Shown: positions 18,152-26,321, counted from the stretch's first letter. The stretch: 64,000 nt of DNA from Streptomyces ardesiacus (GCF_003112575.1 NZ_BEWC01000012.1:62001-126000), one strand, 5' to 3'. Notes: generated by a model not told the origin, from the letters alone. A program made the numbers and translations.

Positions 18152-20604
18152 GACGGTTCCTTGTCGGTGGCGTAGTGCAGGCGGCAGCGGCAGTTGATCG
18201 TGAGAGCGATGGGCGCGAACGGGTCGCCGGGGTAGCGGAGGCTGGCCCCGTCGACGGTGTAAGGGGTGCCGACGGGCAGCGTCTTGCCGTGCAGGGCCTT
18301 GTGGGCGGGCCGTACGCGGTCGTCTCCGCGGGTGACCCACGTCCGGATGACGTCGGGGCCGGCGTGCTCGGCGGCGGCGTCGGCGGCGCCGTTGATGGTC
18401 GCGACGGCGCACGCTTCGGCGACGCGGGCGATCAGGGCGGGTTCCGCGGAGGCGTAGAAGCGGGTGACCGCTCCCTCGAGGTCCGCGAGGTGTTCGGCGT
18501 CGCGCTGGGCGTCGCGGAGGACTTCGGCCAGTTCGGCGAGGAAGACGGTCACGGCCTCGCCGGCGTACGCCGCGGTGACGATGGCGGCCGCGGCCGCGGC
18601 CGGGGGAACCGCGTCCGTGCCGGTGAGGGCCTGGCCGACCTTGCGGGCGGTGGCGACGGCGGCCTGCTGGAGGATCGGCGTCAGGGTCCGGCTGGTCTCG
18701 TCGGCCCAGCGGGAGGCGCTGACGACGCGGTCCTGGTCGAGGTCGGCGTCGACGTACCGGACGTCGTTGTCGTTGTCGGGCTCCCAGTAGCGCGAGTACT
18801 TGCGGATTTTCGGGGCTCGGAGCCGGGCGAGGATGACGCCTTCCTGGCGTGCCAGGAGTGCGGTGATGGCCGAGGCCACTGCCATGGACAGGGCGTCGAA
18901 GTCGTCGTCGGTGACCTCGTATCCGCCGTCGTCGGGCAGGGCCTTCGTCTCGATGGACGCGCGGGCGGCCGCGACGTCGTCGGCTGCGTCACCGGGGAGA
19001 GTTTCCTCCAGGGCAGCGCGGGCGCGCGCGACGTCGTCGGCGGCCTCGCCGGGGCCCTGGCCGGTGTCGGTGGCACGGGCTGCGGCGACGGCGTCAGCGG
19101 CCGTCCCCGCGGGCAGGGCGAGGGGTCCGCCGGCTCGGGCGGCCTCGACGTCCGCCACGGCGCTCGCGACGGGGCCGAGTGCGCGGGCGGCTGCCACGTC
19201 GGCGGCCGCCGTCTCCGGGGCGGTGCCCGCGGGCAGCGAGGCGCCGGTAGGAGCTGCACCGGGGATGCCTCCGGCGGCCGGGTCGGGGCCGAGGCCCAGC
19301 GCGGCGGCGTCCTGCGGGTTGGCAGGCACGGGGGCCTTCTGCGGGGAGATCCACAGGGCCCGGGACTGCGGGACGCCGAACGCGGGGCGGCCTGCGATCT
19401 CGCGGTATTCGTCGACGCTGATGAGGCCGGCTTCGAACTCCTTGCGGGCTTCCTCGCGGGCCTGGCGGCGGGGGAACTCCAGGGCCTGGACGCTGGAGGT
19501 GTCGAAGCGGACGATCCACTCGTCATTGAGGTCCGGGTCGAACCCGGACGCGATCAGGTTGAGGTGGGGCAGTTCCGTGTGGTCCCAGAAGTTCCACTCT
19601 TCGCGGTCGGCGTTCGCGTACGTGCGTTCCGAGGCGTTGCCGACGATGCTCTCCGGGACGCCGAACGCGGCCAGGATCTCGCCCTTGGCGGTGCTGGACA
19701 GCGTCTCGTAGGCCATCTCGCGGGGCCGGGCGGACGTGTCGACGTAGGTCACGCCGCCGGGGCCGGTGCCTACGAGGGTGAGCTGGCCGGCGTTGTGCGC
19801 TCCGGGGGCCAGGCGCTTCTGGATACGGTCGACCTCGCGCGCGTCCACGCCGTCCAGGTCGATACCTACGATTCCACCCGGTCTGCCGTCATTATCGATA
19901 AATGAGATGTTGTACGTGCGTGCCTTGACGTCCAGGTCGATGGAGAGGCCCGCGGCTTCGAGGGGCGTGACGCCACAGAAAGGGTCGACTGGGTGCGGGT
20001 CCCTGATCCAGATGACGTGCTCGGGCAGCAGCTCCCGCACGTGGCCGCTGTAGTCCGTGAACTCGAAATGCTTGACGTAGTCCGCGTTCCGGTTGTCCGG
20101 GATGATCTGTACGCGGTCCGGGGGCAGCAGGTCGAGCCGTACGAGGGTGCCACCGCGCGAGTACGTCTTCTCGACGAACACGCCCTTCTTGGACAGAAGG
20201 AGCATGGCGCTCAGCCGCTTCTTGAAGACATCGCCGCTCTCCAGCGGGTTCGCCTTCTTGTTGAGCAGCTTCAGCAGCGGGTGGTCGTCGAGGGTCTCCT
20301 CGAAGCGGCGCTCGTCCCCGCCGCGCCCGATCTGGATCGGGAGCGTGCTGGCGTGCTTGCTGATCGCCTCGACGGACTTGAAGGTCCAGATGGACCGTTC
20401 GTAGCCCTCGATGATGACGCGTTCCATGTCCCAGCCGTCCGCGCGGCCGGGCGTGCCCCAGACGTTGGTCACGCCGGCGTACGTCATGGAGACGTAACCG
20501 GTGCCCATGAGGAGGTCCTTTGTCTCCACGGGCGGGGGCGGCGGGGGAGCGGCCGCGCGTGGGACGAGGAGGCCGCGGAGGGTGGGGAGGAACTGGCGGG
20601 GCAT
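18148..20604 (-). CDS. HK97-type phage portal protein fused to a MuF-like domain
   Basis: An 818-residue protein. Residues about 30-430 have the HK97-family portal pattern: an early segment with SIWTFKSVEAISKHASTLP, a central DRVQIIPDNRN / HVIWIRDPHP block, then GEILAAFGVPESIVGN and the late helix ending in the GLISVDEYREIAGRPAFG motif. An Ala-rich linker (about 440-600) follows. The C-terminal 200 residues end in WVTRGDDRVRPAHKALHGK and INCRCRLHY, typical of MuF minor head proteins. The portal forms the dodecameric DNA channel at the capsid vertex; MuF proteins are minor head components, often co-injected. Portal and MuF are usually separate neighbouring genes, so the single chain is notable. 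The start overlaps the upstream stop as TGATG. Confidence 0.92.
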   Translation of the reverse strand: MPRQFLPTLRGLLVPRAAAPPPPPPVETKDLLMGTGYVSMTYAGVTNVWGTPGRADGWDMERVIIEGYERSIWTFKSVEAISKHASTLPIQIGRGGDERRFEETLDDHPLLKLLNKKANPLESGDVFKKRLSAMLLLSKKGVFVEKTYSRGGTLVRLDLLPPDRVQIIPDNRNADYVKHFEFTDYSGHVRELLPEHVIWIRDPHPVDPFCGVTPLEAAGLSIDLDVKARTYNISFIDNDGRPGGIVGIDLDGVDAREVDRIQKRLAPGAHNAGQLTLVGTGPGGVTYVDTSARPREMAYETLSSTAKGEILAAFGVPESIVGNASERTYANADREEWNFWDHTELPHLNLIASGFDPDLNDEWIVRFDTSSVQALEFPRRQAREEARKEFEAGLISVDEYREIAGRPAFGVPQSRALWISPQKAPVPANPQDAAALGLGPDPAAGGIPGAAPTGASLPAGTAPETAAADVAAARALGPVASAVADVEAARAGGPLALPAGTAADAVAAARATDTGQGPGEAADDVARARAALEETLPGDAADDVAAARASIETKALPDDGGYEVTDDDFDALSMAVASAITALLARQEGVILARLRAPKIRKYSRYWEPDNDNDVRYVDADLDQDRVVSASRWADETSRTLTPILQQAAVATARKVGQALTGTDAVPPAAAAAAIVTAAYAGEAVTVFLAELAEVLRDAQRDAEHLADLEGAVTRFYASAEPALIARVAEACAVATINGAADAAAEHAGPDVIRTWVTRGDDRVRPAHKALHGKTLPVGTPYTVDGASLRYPGDPFAPIALTINCRCRLHYATDKEPS

Positions 20605-20957
20605 CAGGCGGCCTCCTCGGCTTCAGGCTCACGAGTGGTGAGCCGCAGGCCGACGAGGACGACCGCGAGGGAGACGCTGATCCAGCCCAGGGGGATGCAG
20701 AGGGCGAATGCGCAGCCGGTGAGGCCGCCGTATCCGGCGATGCAGACGGCGGCACGGGCGGCGTGGGCCCAGTGCGGTGCGTCGGGCTTCGGACGCGTGA
20801 GGATGCCCGCGGCCAGGAGACCGGCCGCCGCGGCGGACAGTCCGGCCGCCCAGTGGAGTGCGCCCAACGCCACGAGGACACCGAGCAGGCCGAACGCGGT
20901 GAGAAACAGGCCGGCGGCTTCACGCGCGAGCGCCCAGGAGGTTCGCTGAGTAATCAC
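20604..20957 (-). CDS. Multi-span membrane protein preceding the portal
   Basis: A 117-residue protein with about four hydrophobic segments (LTAFGLLGVLVALGALH, LSAAAAGLLAAGIL, AAVCIAGYGGLTGCAFALC, ISVSLAVVLVGL). GTG at 20957 is chosen because it lies exactly 39 nt from the start of the promoter motif; an in-frame GTG at 20966 is an alternative. It overlaps the portal start by one base and leads the transcript portal - small membrane protein. No family is recognised. Confidence 0.7.
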   Translation of the reverse strand: MITQRTSWALAREAAGLFLTAFGLLGVLVALGALHWAAGLSAAAAGLLAAGILTRPKPDAPHWAHAARAAVCIAGYGGLTGCAFALCIPLGWISVSLAVVLVGLRLTTREPEAEEAA

Positions 20958-20995
20958 GCCGCGCACAGTGGACAGTGGGCGGCGTTAGTGTCGCG
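20958..20995 (-). promoter_or_regulatory. Promoter-like motif before the portal operon (leaderless type)
   Basis: From 20995 on the minus strand: CGCGACACTAA, then CACTGT at offsets 26-31, GTG start codon at offset 39. It begins a few bases after the stop of the preceding minus-strand gene. Confidence 0.6.
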
Positions 20996-20998
20996 TGC

Positions 20999-21565
20999 TC
21001 AGCGCGGGGGCCGGGAAACGCCTCCTACGTAGGCTTCGATACCGCGGCGCTGGATGCGGCCGCCGGGGACCACGCGGGCGTTCCTCGGGGGCACAGGGAC
21101 CTTGCGCTTGGCGCGGGTGCTCTGGTCTCCACCGATCAAGTGCCGGTTGTCGATCTTCGCGGCGCAGTCCCGGCCGGTGACCTCGTCGTAGGGGCGTCGG
21201 CACCCCTTGCAGTAGACCTCGAGCGCGTCGATGCGCTGTCCCTCGGTCGCCTTGAAGCTGCCCCGGTAGTCGGCCACCTTCGCAACCTTCGGAACGACCT
21301 CGATCTCCGCGGCCACGACCCACACGTGGGAGAGGTCCGGCTTTTCCTCCTCGACGGGCGGGACGGTCGGACCCTCGAGGTCTGGCTCCTCCAGGGTCTT
21401 GGTCTCCGCCACGGCCGACTCGAGGAGTCCGCCGGCGGCGGACTCCCCCAGGGTGTCGGTCTCCGCCAGGGGCGGCGCGTCCTCCGGGTCAAGCCAGGAG
21501 AACAGAGACTCCTGCAGGTGTGACCTGCCGGTCTCGGACGAAAGGGGAGCAGTCGCGGTAGTCAC
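20999..21565 (-). CDS. Protein with a C-terminal Cys-motif basic domain, N-terminal acidic linker
   Basis: A 188-residue protein beginning at GTG 21565 behind GGAGGA. Residues 1-80 are acidic and low in structure; residues about 85-160 carry YCKGCRRPYDEVTGRDC with a later HLIGG, a likely zinc- or DNA-binding fold; the tail is basic. No named family is recognised. The upstream region holds a 10-bp inverted repeat containing TTGACG in both orientations, so the gene is probably repressor-controlled. It ends just before the promoter motif of the portal operon. Confidence 0.65.
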   Translation of the reverse strand: MTTATAPLSSETGRSHLQESLFSWLDPEDAPPLAETDTLGESAAGGLLESAVAETKTLEEPDLEGPTVPPVEEEKPDLSHVWVVAAEIEVVPKVAKVADYRGSFKATEGQRIDALEVYCKGCRRPYDEVTGRDCAAKIDNRHLIGGDQSTRAKRKVPVPPRNARVVPGGRIQRRGIEAYVGGVSRPPR

Positions 21566-21584
21566 CGTTCCTCCGGGTCGCTGC

Positions 21585-21609
21585 GGGGTTGACGTAAAGC
21601 GTCAACCCC
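21585..21609. promoter_or_regulatory. Inverted repeat operator/promoter
   Basis: GGGGTTGACG (21585-21594) and CGTCAACCCC (21600-21609) are perfect complements around five bases. Each arm contains TTGACG, a consensus -35 hexamer, and a further CGTCAAC half-site follows at about 21624. Probably an operator over the promoter of the minus-strand gene at 21565. Confidence 0.5.
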
Positions 21610-21686
21610 CTTCACAGCCCAAACGTCAACGGCCGTGATCTGTTACACGCAGCACTCCGTGCGATCCTCAACCAGTCGTTGCACGC

Positions 21687-21705
21687 CAGAGGGCCCCGCC
21701 CTCTG
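21687..21705 (-). terminator. Hairpin after the graspetide operon
   Basis: CAGAGGG and CCCTCTG pair perfectly around CCCCG, about 45 bases beyond the stop of the last graspetide gene. Placement fits a terminator of the minus-strand operon, without a clear U-tract. Confidence 0.5.
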
Positions 21706-21750
21706 CCACGGGGGAAGGCAGGCGAGCGAGGCCCGGCTCTGGACGGTGCG

Positions 21751-22836
21751 TTACGGCAAGGCGGGGAGATCCCAGCTTGGCCCGCCCACGCCTCCGTACG
21801 ACACGGTCTGCTTGCTGGGTGTGATGGTCACCCGGAACTCTTCGCGGGACGGATCACCTTCGAAGACCTTCGCCAGGTGTTCGACCGTGTCCCACAGACG
21901 CTGAGGGCCGCACTGCCGTACGGCACCGGATGCGTGCGCCGTGGCGGTCGAACCGTCCGGTGTCCACACTCCCACCGCTTCCAGGTTCCCCTCGTCGTCC
22001 TTCCACGAGCACGAGTTGTAGCCGGGTAGGGCGATCGACGCGGGGAACTTGAGCCGCCCAAGCAGGTCCGTCGGCGGCACACTGCTGTCGGTCGGGGGCT
22101 GCTGGGCAGCCTCGTCGAATTGCGGTGGTGCTCCGCTGCTGCGCCGGGCCATGAAGAACGCGGGGGTGTCGAGGAAGCGGCCGACCCCGTGCCCCGGACC
22201 GGTGAGGGTGATGCGGGCGATGCCGTATCCGAGCGGGACAACGATGATCGCGCCGGGGGCTGCCTGCTGCAGGAGCTGCTGGGGGATGGTGTGGAGACCC
22301 ACTGTGGCGATGATGCGGTCGTACGGCGCGCGGCTTGGCCAGCCCTGTGCACCGTCTCCGACGACGACGGTTGGTCGCAGGCCCACCGCGTCGAGGTGCT
22401 TGACGGCGGCTTTGACCAGCTCGTAGTCGATGTCGATGCTGGTCACGTTGGAGGCGCCGACGCGGTGCGCGAGCAGGGCGGCGTTGTATCCGGTGCCGGC
22501 GCCCAGCTCGAGCACTCGGTGCCCGTCCTCGGCGCCCAGAGCTTCGAGCATGCGCAGCATGACGGAGGGCTGGCTCGATGAGCTGGTGGGGAGGCCGTGG
22601 TCGTCGAGCTGTGTCGTCAGCGCTTCGTCGCTGTAGACCGCCTCCAGGTAGCCGGGGTCCCCCCAGGTGACGGGGTGCCAGGCTCCCGCTGCGTTCTGCT
22701 GGTAGAAGCGGGGAACGAACACGTGTCGGGGGGTGGTGGAGAAGGCATCGATCCATTCGTTCCAGTGCCCACCCGCCAGATCGGCGGCCATCTGCTGGCG
22801 AGCGGCGGCGGAGGCGCCGTTGTCGGGCCAGGTCAT
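21751..22836 (-). CDS. PIMT-like O-methyltransferase of an ATP-grasp RiPP system
   Basis: A 361-residue SAM methyltransferase of the protein-L-isoaspartate type. SAM motif VLELGAGTGYNAALL lies near residue 107, followed by VTSIDIDYELV and VVVGDGAQGWPSRAPYDRIIATVG. A C-terminal extension of about 150 residues goes beyond ordinary PIMT enzymes and is typical of methyltransferases encoded with ATP-grasp peptide maturases. In the characterised fuscimiditide system the equivalent enzyme methylates a core aspartate, which then cyclises to an aspartimide; that role is inferred here from the neighbours. The ATG overlaps the ATP-grasp stop as ATGA, and it is the last gene of the three-gene operon. Confidence 0.85.
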   Translation of the reverse strand: MTWPDNGASAAARQQMAADLAGGHWNEWIDAFSTTPRHVFVPRFYQQNAAGAWHPVTWGDPGYLEAVYSDEALTTQLDDHGLPTSSSSQPSVMLRMLEALGAEDGHRVLELGAGTGYNAALLAHRVGASNVTSIDIDYELVKAAVKHLDAVGLRPTVVVGDGAQGWPSRAPYDRIIATVGLHTIPQQLLQQAAPGAIIVVPLGYGIARITLTGPGHGVGRFLDTPAFFMARRSSGAPPQFDEAAQQPPTDSSVPPTDLLGRLKFPASIALPGYNSCSWKDDEGNLEAVGVWTPDGSTATAHASGAVRQCGPQRLWDTVEHLAKVFEGDPSREEFRVTITPSKQTVSYGGVGGPSWDLPALP

Positions 22837-23813
22837 GGGGTGTCTCCCATCAGGTACTGCGCGTGTGCCGCAGCGATCGGCAGGCCGGTACGGTTCTCGA
22901 CCCAGCTCCAGGTCCCGCAGGGGTTGTTCTCGAAGAACACCCACTGTCCCGCAGGAGTCACGGCGAAGTCGAAGGAGCCGAACGCGATGCCGTAGTAGGC
23001 GAGGAACCGGCGCACGGCCGTGGCGACATTGTCGGGAACGCGTACGGTGTCGTACTCGATGTGCTCGTAGTCGGTCCGCCAGTCGGTGCCGGCGGCCTCG
23101 CTCGTGGTGATCAGCTTGCCGCCGAAGACCTTCCCGCCGACGGCGACCAGGCGCACCTCGTACGCCTTCGGAATGTCTTCCTGGAGGTAGTGCGCGGTGG
23201 TGCGGATGCTGTCGTCGAAGTCCGCTGGATCCACGCGGTGCGTAGCGACCATCAGGCGCCTGTCGCCGCCGACGTCAAGACGGCCTCCGAGGATGGGCTT
23301 GCAGATCAGCGGTCCGGCCACGGCCTTCGCGAAGCTGCGGGCCGCATCCGGATCGTTCGTGATGATGCTGCGTGGCACGGTCAGCCCGCACCGGGTCGCG
23401 GCAACGAGCTGCTGCGGTTTGTGGGCGGCCAGACGGTCGGCGTGCGGATCGTTGAGCCACGGCACACCGGGCAGCGCGGCCAGGAGGTTGAGAATCGCGG
23501 CGTCGGCTTGGTTCTGTGCCCAGGTGGCGTAGGGCTCGGGGACGGAGTCGGCGATCACGGGACGTGCGGGCCGCCTCCAGTAGACGGCCCGCACCTCCTC
23601 AAGCCGCGCCGTCCGGCGCCCGTCGTCGATGAGTCCCGTCCAGCCCGGTTCCTGCGGCAGGTGCGCGCCGGTCAGGGTCAGGTGCTGGGGGAACTCTGCG
23701 ACGTCGAAACGCATCACGGGCACGTCGCGCTGGTTGAGCTGATCGACGACCATGTCGGCCGCCGCGTCGAGCTGTTCAGCGACGACGAGCACAGGGCGGG
23801 CGGCGTTGCTCAT
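22833..23813 (-). CDS. ATP-grasp ribosomal peptide maturase (graspetide ligase)
   Basis: A 326-residue ATP-grasp enzyme. The N-terminus (VLVVAEQLDAAADMVVDQLN) is the short pre-ATP-grasp domain of the MvdD/TgmB type; the middle has PLICKPILGGR and the C-terminus VTPAGQWVFFENNPCGTW and ENRTGLPIAAAH, the metal- and ATP-binding end of the fold. Such enzymes activate Asp/Glu side chains with ATP and join them to Ser/Thr or Lys of a precursor peptide, giving ester or amide macrocycles. It is coupled by ATGA overlaps to the precursor upstream and the methyltransferase downstream, which is the diagnostic arrangement. Confidence 0.9.
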   Translation of the reverse strand: MSNAARPVLVVAEQLDAAADMVVDQLNQRDVPVMRFDVAEFPQHLTLTGAHLPQEPGWTGLIDDGRRTARLEEVRAVYWRRPARPVIADSVPEPYATWAQNQADAAILNLLAALPGVPWLNDPHADRLAAHKPQQLVAATRCGLTVPRSIITNDPDAARSFAKAVAGPLICKPILGGRLDVGGDRRLMVATHRVDPADFDDSIRTTAHYLQEDIPKAYEVRLVAVGGKVFGGKLITTSEAAGTDWRTDYEHIEYDTVRVPDNVATAVRRFLAYYGIAFGSFDFAVTPAGQWVFFENNPCGTWSWVENRTGLPIAAAHAQYLMGDTP

Positions 23814-24034
23814 GACGCCGGCGCGAAGTACGGGTCGGAGACGTCGTCGCCCTTGCCGTCCTGGTTGGTGTCGGTCGTCGAAGCGGCCTGCTCCTTCGTG
23901 TGCCAGGGCTCGCCGTCACCGGCGAGGTTGATCTGGCGGTCCTTGTCCCAGCGGACACCGGCGATGGAGGTGGTGACCAGGCAGGGCGGCGCGGCGGCTC
24001 GCGCGCCGAACGGAATGGTCGCTGTGCTGCTCAT
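23810..24034 (-). CDS. Graspetide precursor peptide (ATP-grasp RiPP, TgmA-like)
   Basis: A 74-residue peptide. The leader has IPFGAR near residue 7 and VRWDKDRQINLAGDGEPW (residues 27-44), matching the PFGxR and DPxRQ...DGxP features of ATP-grasp RiPP leaders. The probable core is residues about 52-74, with Ser/Thr donors at 52-54 and 56 and Asp acceptors at 55, 59, 63, 64 and 67. Asp59-Gly60 is the best candidate for PIMT-driven aspartimide formation. ATG 24034 has AGAGGAAG seven to eight bases upstream. It is first in the operon, overlapping the ligase by ATGA. No protease or exporter gene is adjacent. Confidence 0.87.
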   Translation of the reverse strand: MSSTATIPFGARAAAPPCLVTTSIAGVRWDKDRQINLAGDGEPWHTKEQAASTTDTNQDGKGDDVSDPYFAPAS

Positions 24035-24074
24035 CGTTCTTCCTCTCGTTCAACGGTTGGTGTGCTCTTGCTGA

Positions 24075-24098
24075 CCTGTCCAGTGGGTACCGGACAGG
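24075..24098. terminator. Short hairpin between the HTH gene and graspetide operon
   Basis: CCTGTCC (24075-24081) and GGACAGG (24092-24098) pair perfectly around ten bases containing GGGTACC. It lies three bases past the stop of the minus-strand HTH gene and about 40 bases before the graspetide start is reached from the other side; terminator or operator are both possible. Confidence 0.4.
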
Positions 24099-24101
24099 GG
24101 A

Positions 24102-24563
24102 CTAGGAGGGCGGACGCAGCGAATTCGGGCCCAGGCGGATATCCGCGCCGGCTTCGTGAAGAAGCGCGCTGACAAGGGGGTAGCCGAGTCCGTGCCTCGT
24201 GGCCAGGGTGCTGATCGTCTGCTTGGTCGCCTCGTACTCAGCCTTCAACTTGGCCGCCAGCTCCGCCCGCTGGGAGCGCGGAACCCGCGATGGGGCCCGC
24301 CTGTCCGAGCGTCGGCGGCCGCCTCCGGCGTTGGTCTGCGTCCGGATGCGTCCACGGCCCCGGAGGTCCGCGCCAGCCTCACGCAGGAGCCCATGTATGT
24401 GCCCGTAGGACCGTCCGGACTCAGCGGCAAGGGCGCGAATCGACGCTCCCGCGTCGTACTTAGACTTCACCGCCGCCGCTATCCGCTTCCGTGCTTCTCC
24501 CCTCAAAGACTTGCCCGGGGGCGGCCAGTCGATGTCTGATGCCGGACTCGTTTCGTTCTGCAT
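24102..24563 (-). CDS. Protein with two tandem helix-turn-helix units
   Basis: A 153-residue protein with two similar HTH blocks: KSKYDAGASIRALAAESGRS (about 33-52) followed by HGLLREAGADLRGRG, and KAEYEATKQTISTLATRHG (about 107-125) followed by SALLHEAGADIRLG. The repeated LLxEAGADxR tail shows internal duplication. A short basic linker joins them. It reads like the recombinase- or transposase-related HTH proteins found scattered in Streptomyces. It lies directly upstream of the graspetide operon on the same strand and could regulate it, but no evidence ties the two. Confidence 0.75.
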   Translation of the reverse strand: MQNETSPASDIDWPPPGKSLRGEARKRIAAAVKSKYDAGASIRALAAESGRSYGHIHGLLREAGADLRGRGRIRTQTNAGGGRRRSDRRAPSRVPRSQRAELAAKLKAEYEATKQTISTLATRHGLGYPLVSALLHEAGADIRLGPNSLRPPS

Positions 24564-24661
24564 CGAAGTGCACCCTTAGTAGGTCAGGGACAGAACAGGC
24601 CCCCCGAGGGCAACGCCCAGGCCACAGCACAGCGTGTGGCGTCGGCTCGGGCGGGGCTGAT

Positions 24662-24703
24662 CCTTCTCGGCGGCCCAACCGGGGACCCGGGCCACCGAGA
24701 AGG
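24662..24703 (-). terminator. Strong hairpin after the anti-sigma operon
   Basis: A 15-bp stem with one mismatch (24662-24676 with 24689-24703) immediately follows the stop at 24707. It separates the operon 26321-24707 from the HTH gene. Confidence 0.65.
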
Positions 24704-24706
24704 GGT

Positions 24707-25420
24707 CTACGCTGCGTCGTCGCGCAGCAGCCGCAGCAGCTCATCGATGGCCAGGACACGGATGGACTTCAGCCGGCGGACCTGCTGCGACGCCAGGAAG
24801 GTCGACATCTGGGGGTGCCCGTACGGCAAAGGGCTGTCGGGCTGCGCCACGACCTTCACACCCTCCCCGGACATGCTGTACATCGTGCCCAGAGCGCCGT
24901 ACAGCGGGGCGCTCTGCGTCAGCAGTGCCACGGGCTGCTCCAGGTGCGGGCACAACGCGGCGGCCGTACGGATGTGCCGCGCACACACCGGCGGCTGGTT
25001 CGTGAGCCGCTCCGTCTTCTCCGGGTCGACGTCCTTCGCCTGGGCGAGGAACACGAACCCCAGCCGCGTCCGGGCCGGTTGCGTGCAGACCTGGCAGCGC
25101 ATCGACTGCATCGTGACCATCTGCCGGTACGGGTGCATGAGCTTCCACAGCGGTTTGCCGGTCGGCATCCCGTTCTCGTCGTAGGCGTTGAACGAGCACC
25201 GCGCCCACAGGACGCCACGCGGGTCCCGGTCCTGCGGCTCCTCGTCCAGGTAGTGCAGCCGGAGACGGCCGTGGTTCTTCAAGATCATGAGGTTGTCGGG
25301 GGCGGCGTCCTCGCCCACTCGCTGAGTAACGAACGGGATGACGGACGGCGTCGGCCGAATGCGCACTGAACGGTGATCCTTCTTGGATTGGGCAGGAATG
25401 GACAGGGGGCGGGGGCTCAT
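24707..25420 (-). CDS. Conserved-type Streptomyces protein with Cys pairs
   Basis: A 237-residue protein. ATG 25420 overlaps the preceding stop as ATGA. The centre holds MRCQVCTQPAR and a later CARHIRTAAALCPHL, a likely zinc-binding pair, and the N-terminus has SVIPFVTQRVGE. No enzyme family is recognised. As third gene of the anti-sigma-like operon it probably belongs to the same signalling unit, which in Streptomyces often couples an RsbW-type kinase and small partner proteins. Confidence 0.75.
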   Translation of the reverse strand: MSPRPLSIPAQSKKDHRSVRIRPTPSVIPFVTQRVGEDAAPDNLMILKNHGRLRLHYLDEEPQDRDPRGVLWARCSFNAYDENGMPTGKPLWKLMHPYRQMVTMQSMRCQVCTQPARTRLGFVFLAQAKDVDPEKTERLTNQPPVCARHIRTAAALCPHLEQPVALLTQSAPLYGALGTMYSMSGEGVKVVAQPDSPLPYGHPQMSTFLASQQVRRLKSIRVLAIDELLRLLRDDAA

Positions 25421-25842
25421 GTCGTCCCCTTCAGACAGCGAAGATCTACGAGTAGTTCGGCGAGTTCGTGAACGGTCCAGGCCAGCCGCCGCAAGTGCCC
25501 TACGGCGGATTGCCTGTCCTCGGGTATGCGCTCGTTGAGCAGCCGCCGAGCGTGGTCGACCTGGGCGCGCACCGTGGCGTCCGCGTCGACCGCGTCGGAG
25601 GAGACGGCGATGTCGACCAGCCTCACCAGATGCGCACGCAGGCGGGCCGCGAGCTCCGCTGCCGTGTCGGCGGCGGGTAAGACGTTGTCCAGGGCGTCGC
25701 CGACGTCGTCGAGGAGCGTTTCGCCGTCGTATGGCTGCCAGCCCCGGATCCTGACGAGTAAGTCGACCAAGCCGTGGGCTTCGAGCGGCGGCGTCCACTG
25801 CGGGACCGGGTGGCGCCAGTACATGGTGGCTGTGCCGCTCAC
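25417..25842 (-). CDS. Small helical protein between the kinase and Cys-pair gene
   Basis: A 141-residue mainly helical protein of unknown function. GTG 25842 overlaps the kinase stop in a GTGA, and an ATG 18 bases downstream is a weaker alternative. Its end overlaps the next start. The coupling on both sides implies the three products are made in similar amounts. No motif is seen beyond a Leu-rich C-terminal helix (AWTVHELAELLVDLR). Confidence 0.72.
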   Translation of the reverse strand: MSGTATMYWRHPVPQWTPPLEAHGLVDLLVRIRGWQPYDGETLLDDVGDALDNVLPAADTAAELAARLRAHLVRLVDIAVSSDAVDADATVRAQVDHARRLLNERIPEDRQSAVGHLRRLAWTVHELAELLVDLRCLKGTT

Positions 25843-26321
25843 GACGGGACCGCCTCGGGCAGGGCCAGCCGGCACCACGTCGTCGCGCCGGCGTCGGCCG
25901 TTCCCCAGGCGCCGCCGCACTGCGCGGTGATTGCCTCGACGAGCAGCAGACCGCGACCCGACTCGGCCATGTCCTGGGGGCGCTGCGCGGTGCTCGCGCC
26001 GGGCATACCGTCTCGGACCCGGATGCTCAGGGTCTCTTCCTCCACCGCGATGCGCAGGCTGATCTCCGTGGTGCCGCTGTGCTTGAGGGCATTGGTCAGC
26101 AGCTCTGAAACGATCAGCATCACGTCGTCCGTCATGGACTCGAGGCCGCAGTGGCGGAGCCGTGCGGCTGCGATCCTGCGCATGATCCCGACCCGGCATG
26201 CGTCCTCGCGTCGGGGCAGCAGTTCGCCGACGGCGCGGGAAACCTTGAAGTGCTCACTCATCACTTCCCCACCTCGGCGGTATGTGGCTGCGCGAGGCGT
26301 CCGTACGGCTGTCGTCGTCAT
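25839..26321 (-). CDS. RsbW/SpoIIAB-like ATP-binding protein (anti-sigma-type kinase)
   Basis: A 160-residue protein with the HATPase fold of anti-sigma kinases: N box LIVSELLTNALKHSG (about residues 76-90), G1 VRDGMPG, and G2 ESGRGLLLVEAITAQCGGAWG, then TTWCRLALP. Such proteins bind ATP and often sequester sigma factors or phosphorylate antagonists; many Streptomyces copies have no known partner. Start chosen at ATG 26321 with AGAGG upstream; ATG 26261 with GAGGTGGGG is also possible. It heads a three-gene operon and is divergent from the TPR regulator gene. Confidence 0.85.
   Translation of the reverse strand: MTTTAVRTPRAATYRRGGEVMSEHFKVSRAVGELLPRREDACRVGIMRRIAAARLRHCGLESMTDDVMLIVSELLTNALKHSGTTEISLRIAVEEETLSIRVRDGMPGASTAQRPQDMAESGRGLLLVEAITAQCGGAWGTADAGATTWCRLALPEAVPS

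Noticed and set aside
24075..24098. Hairpin considered as a riboswitch for the graspetide operon
   Set aside because: It is a single 7-bp stem nearer to the end of the HTH gene than to the precursor ribosome site, with no conserved ligand-binding core.
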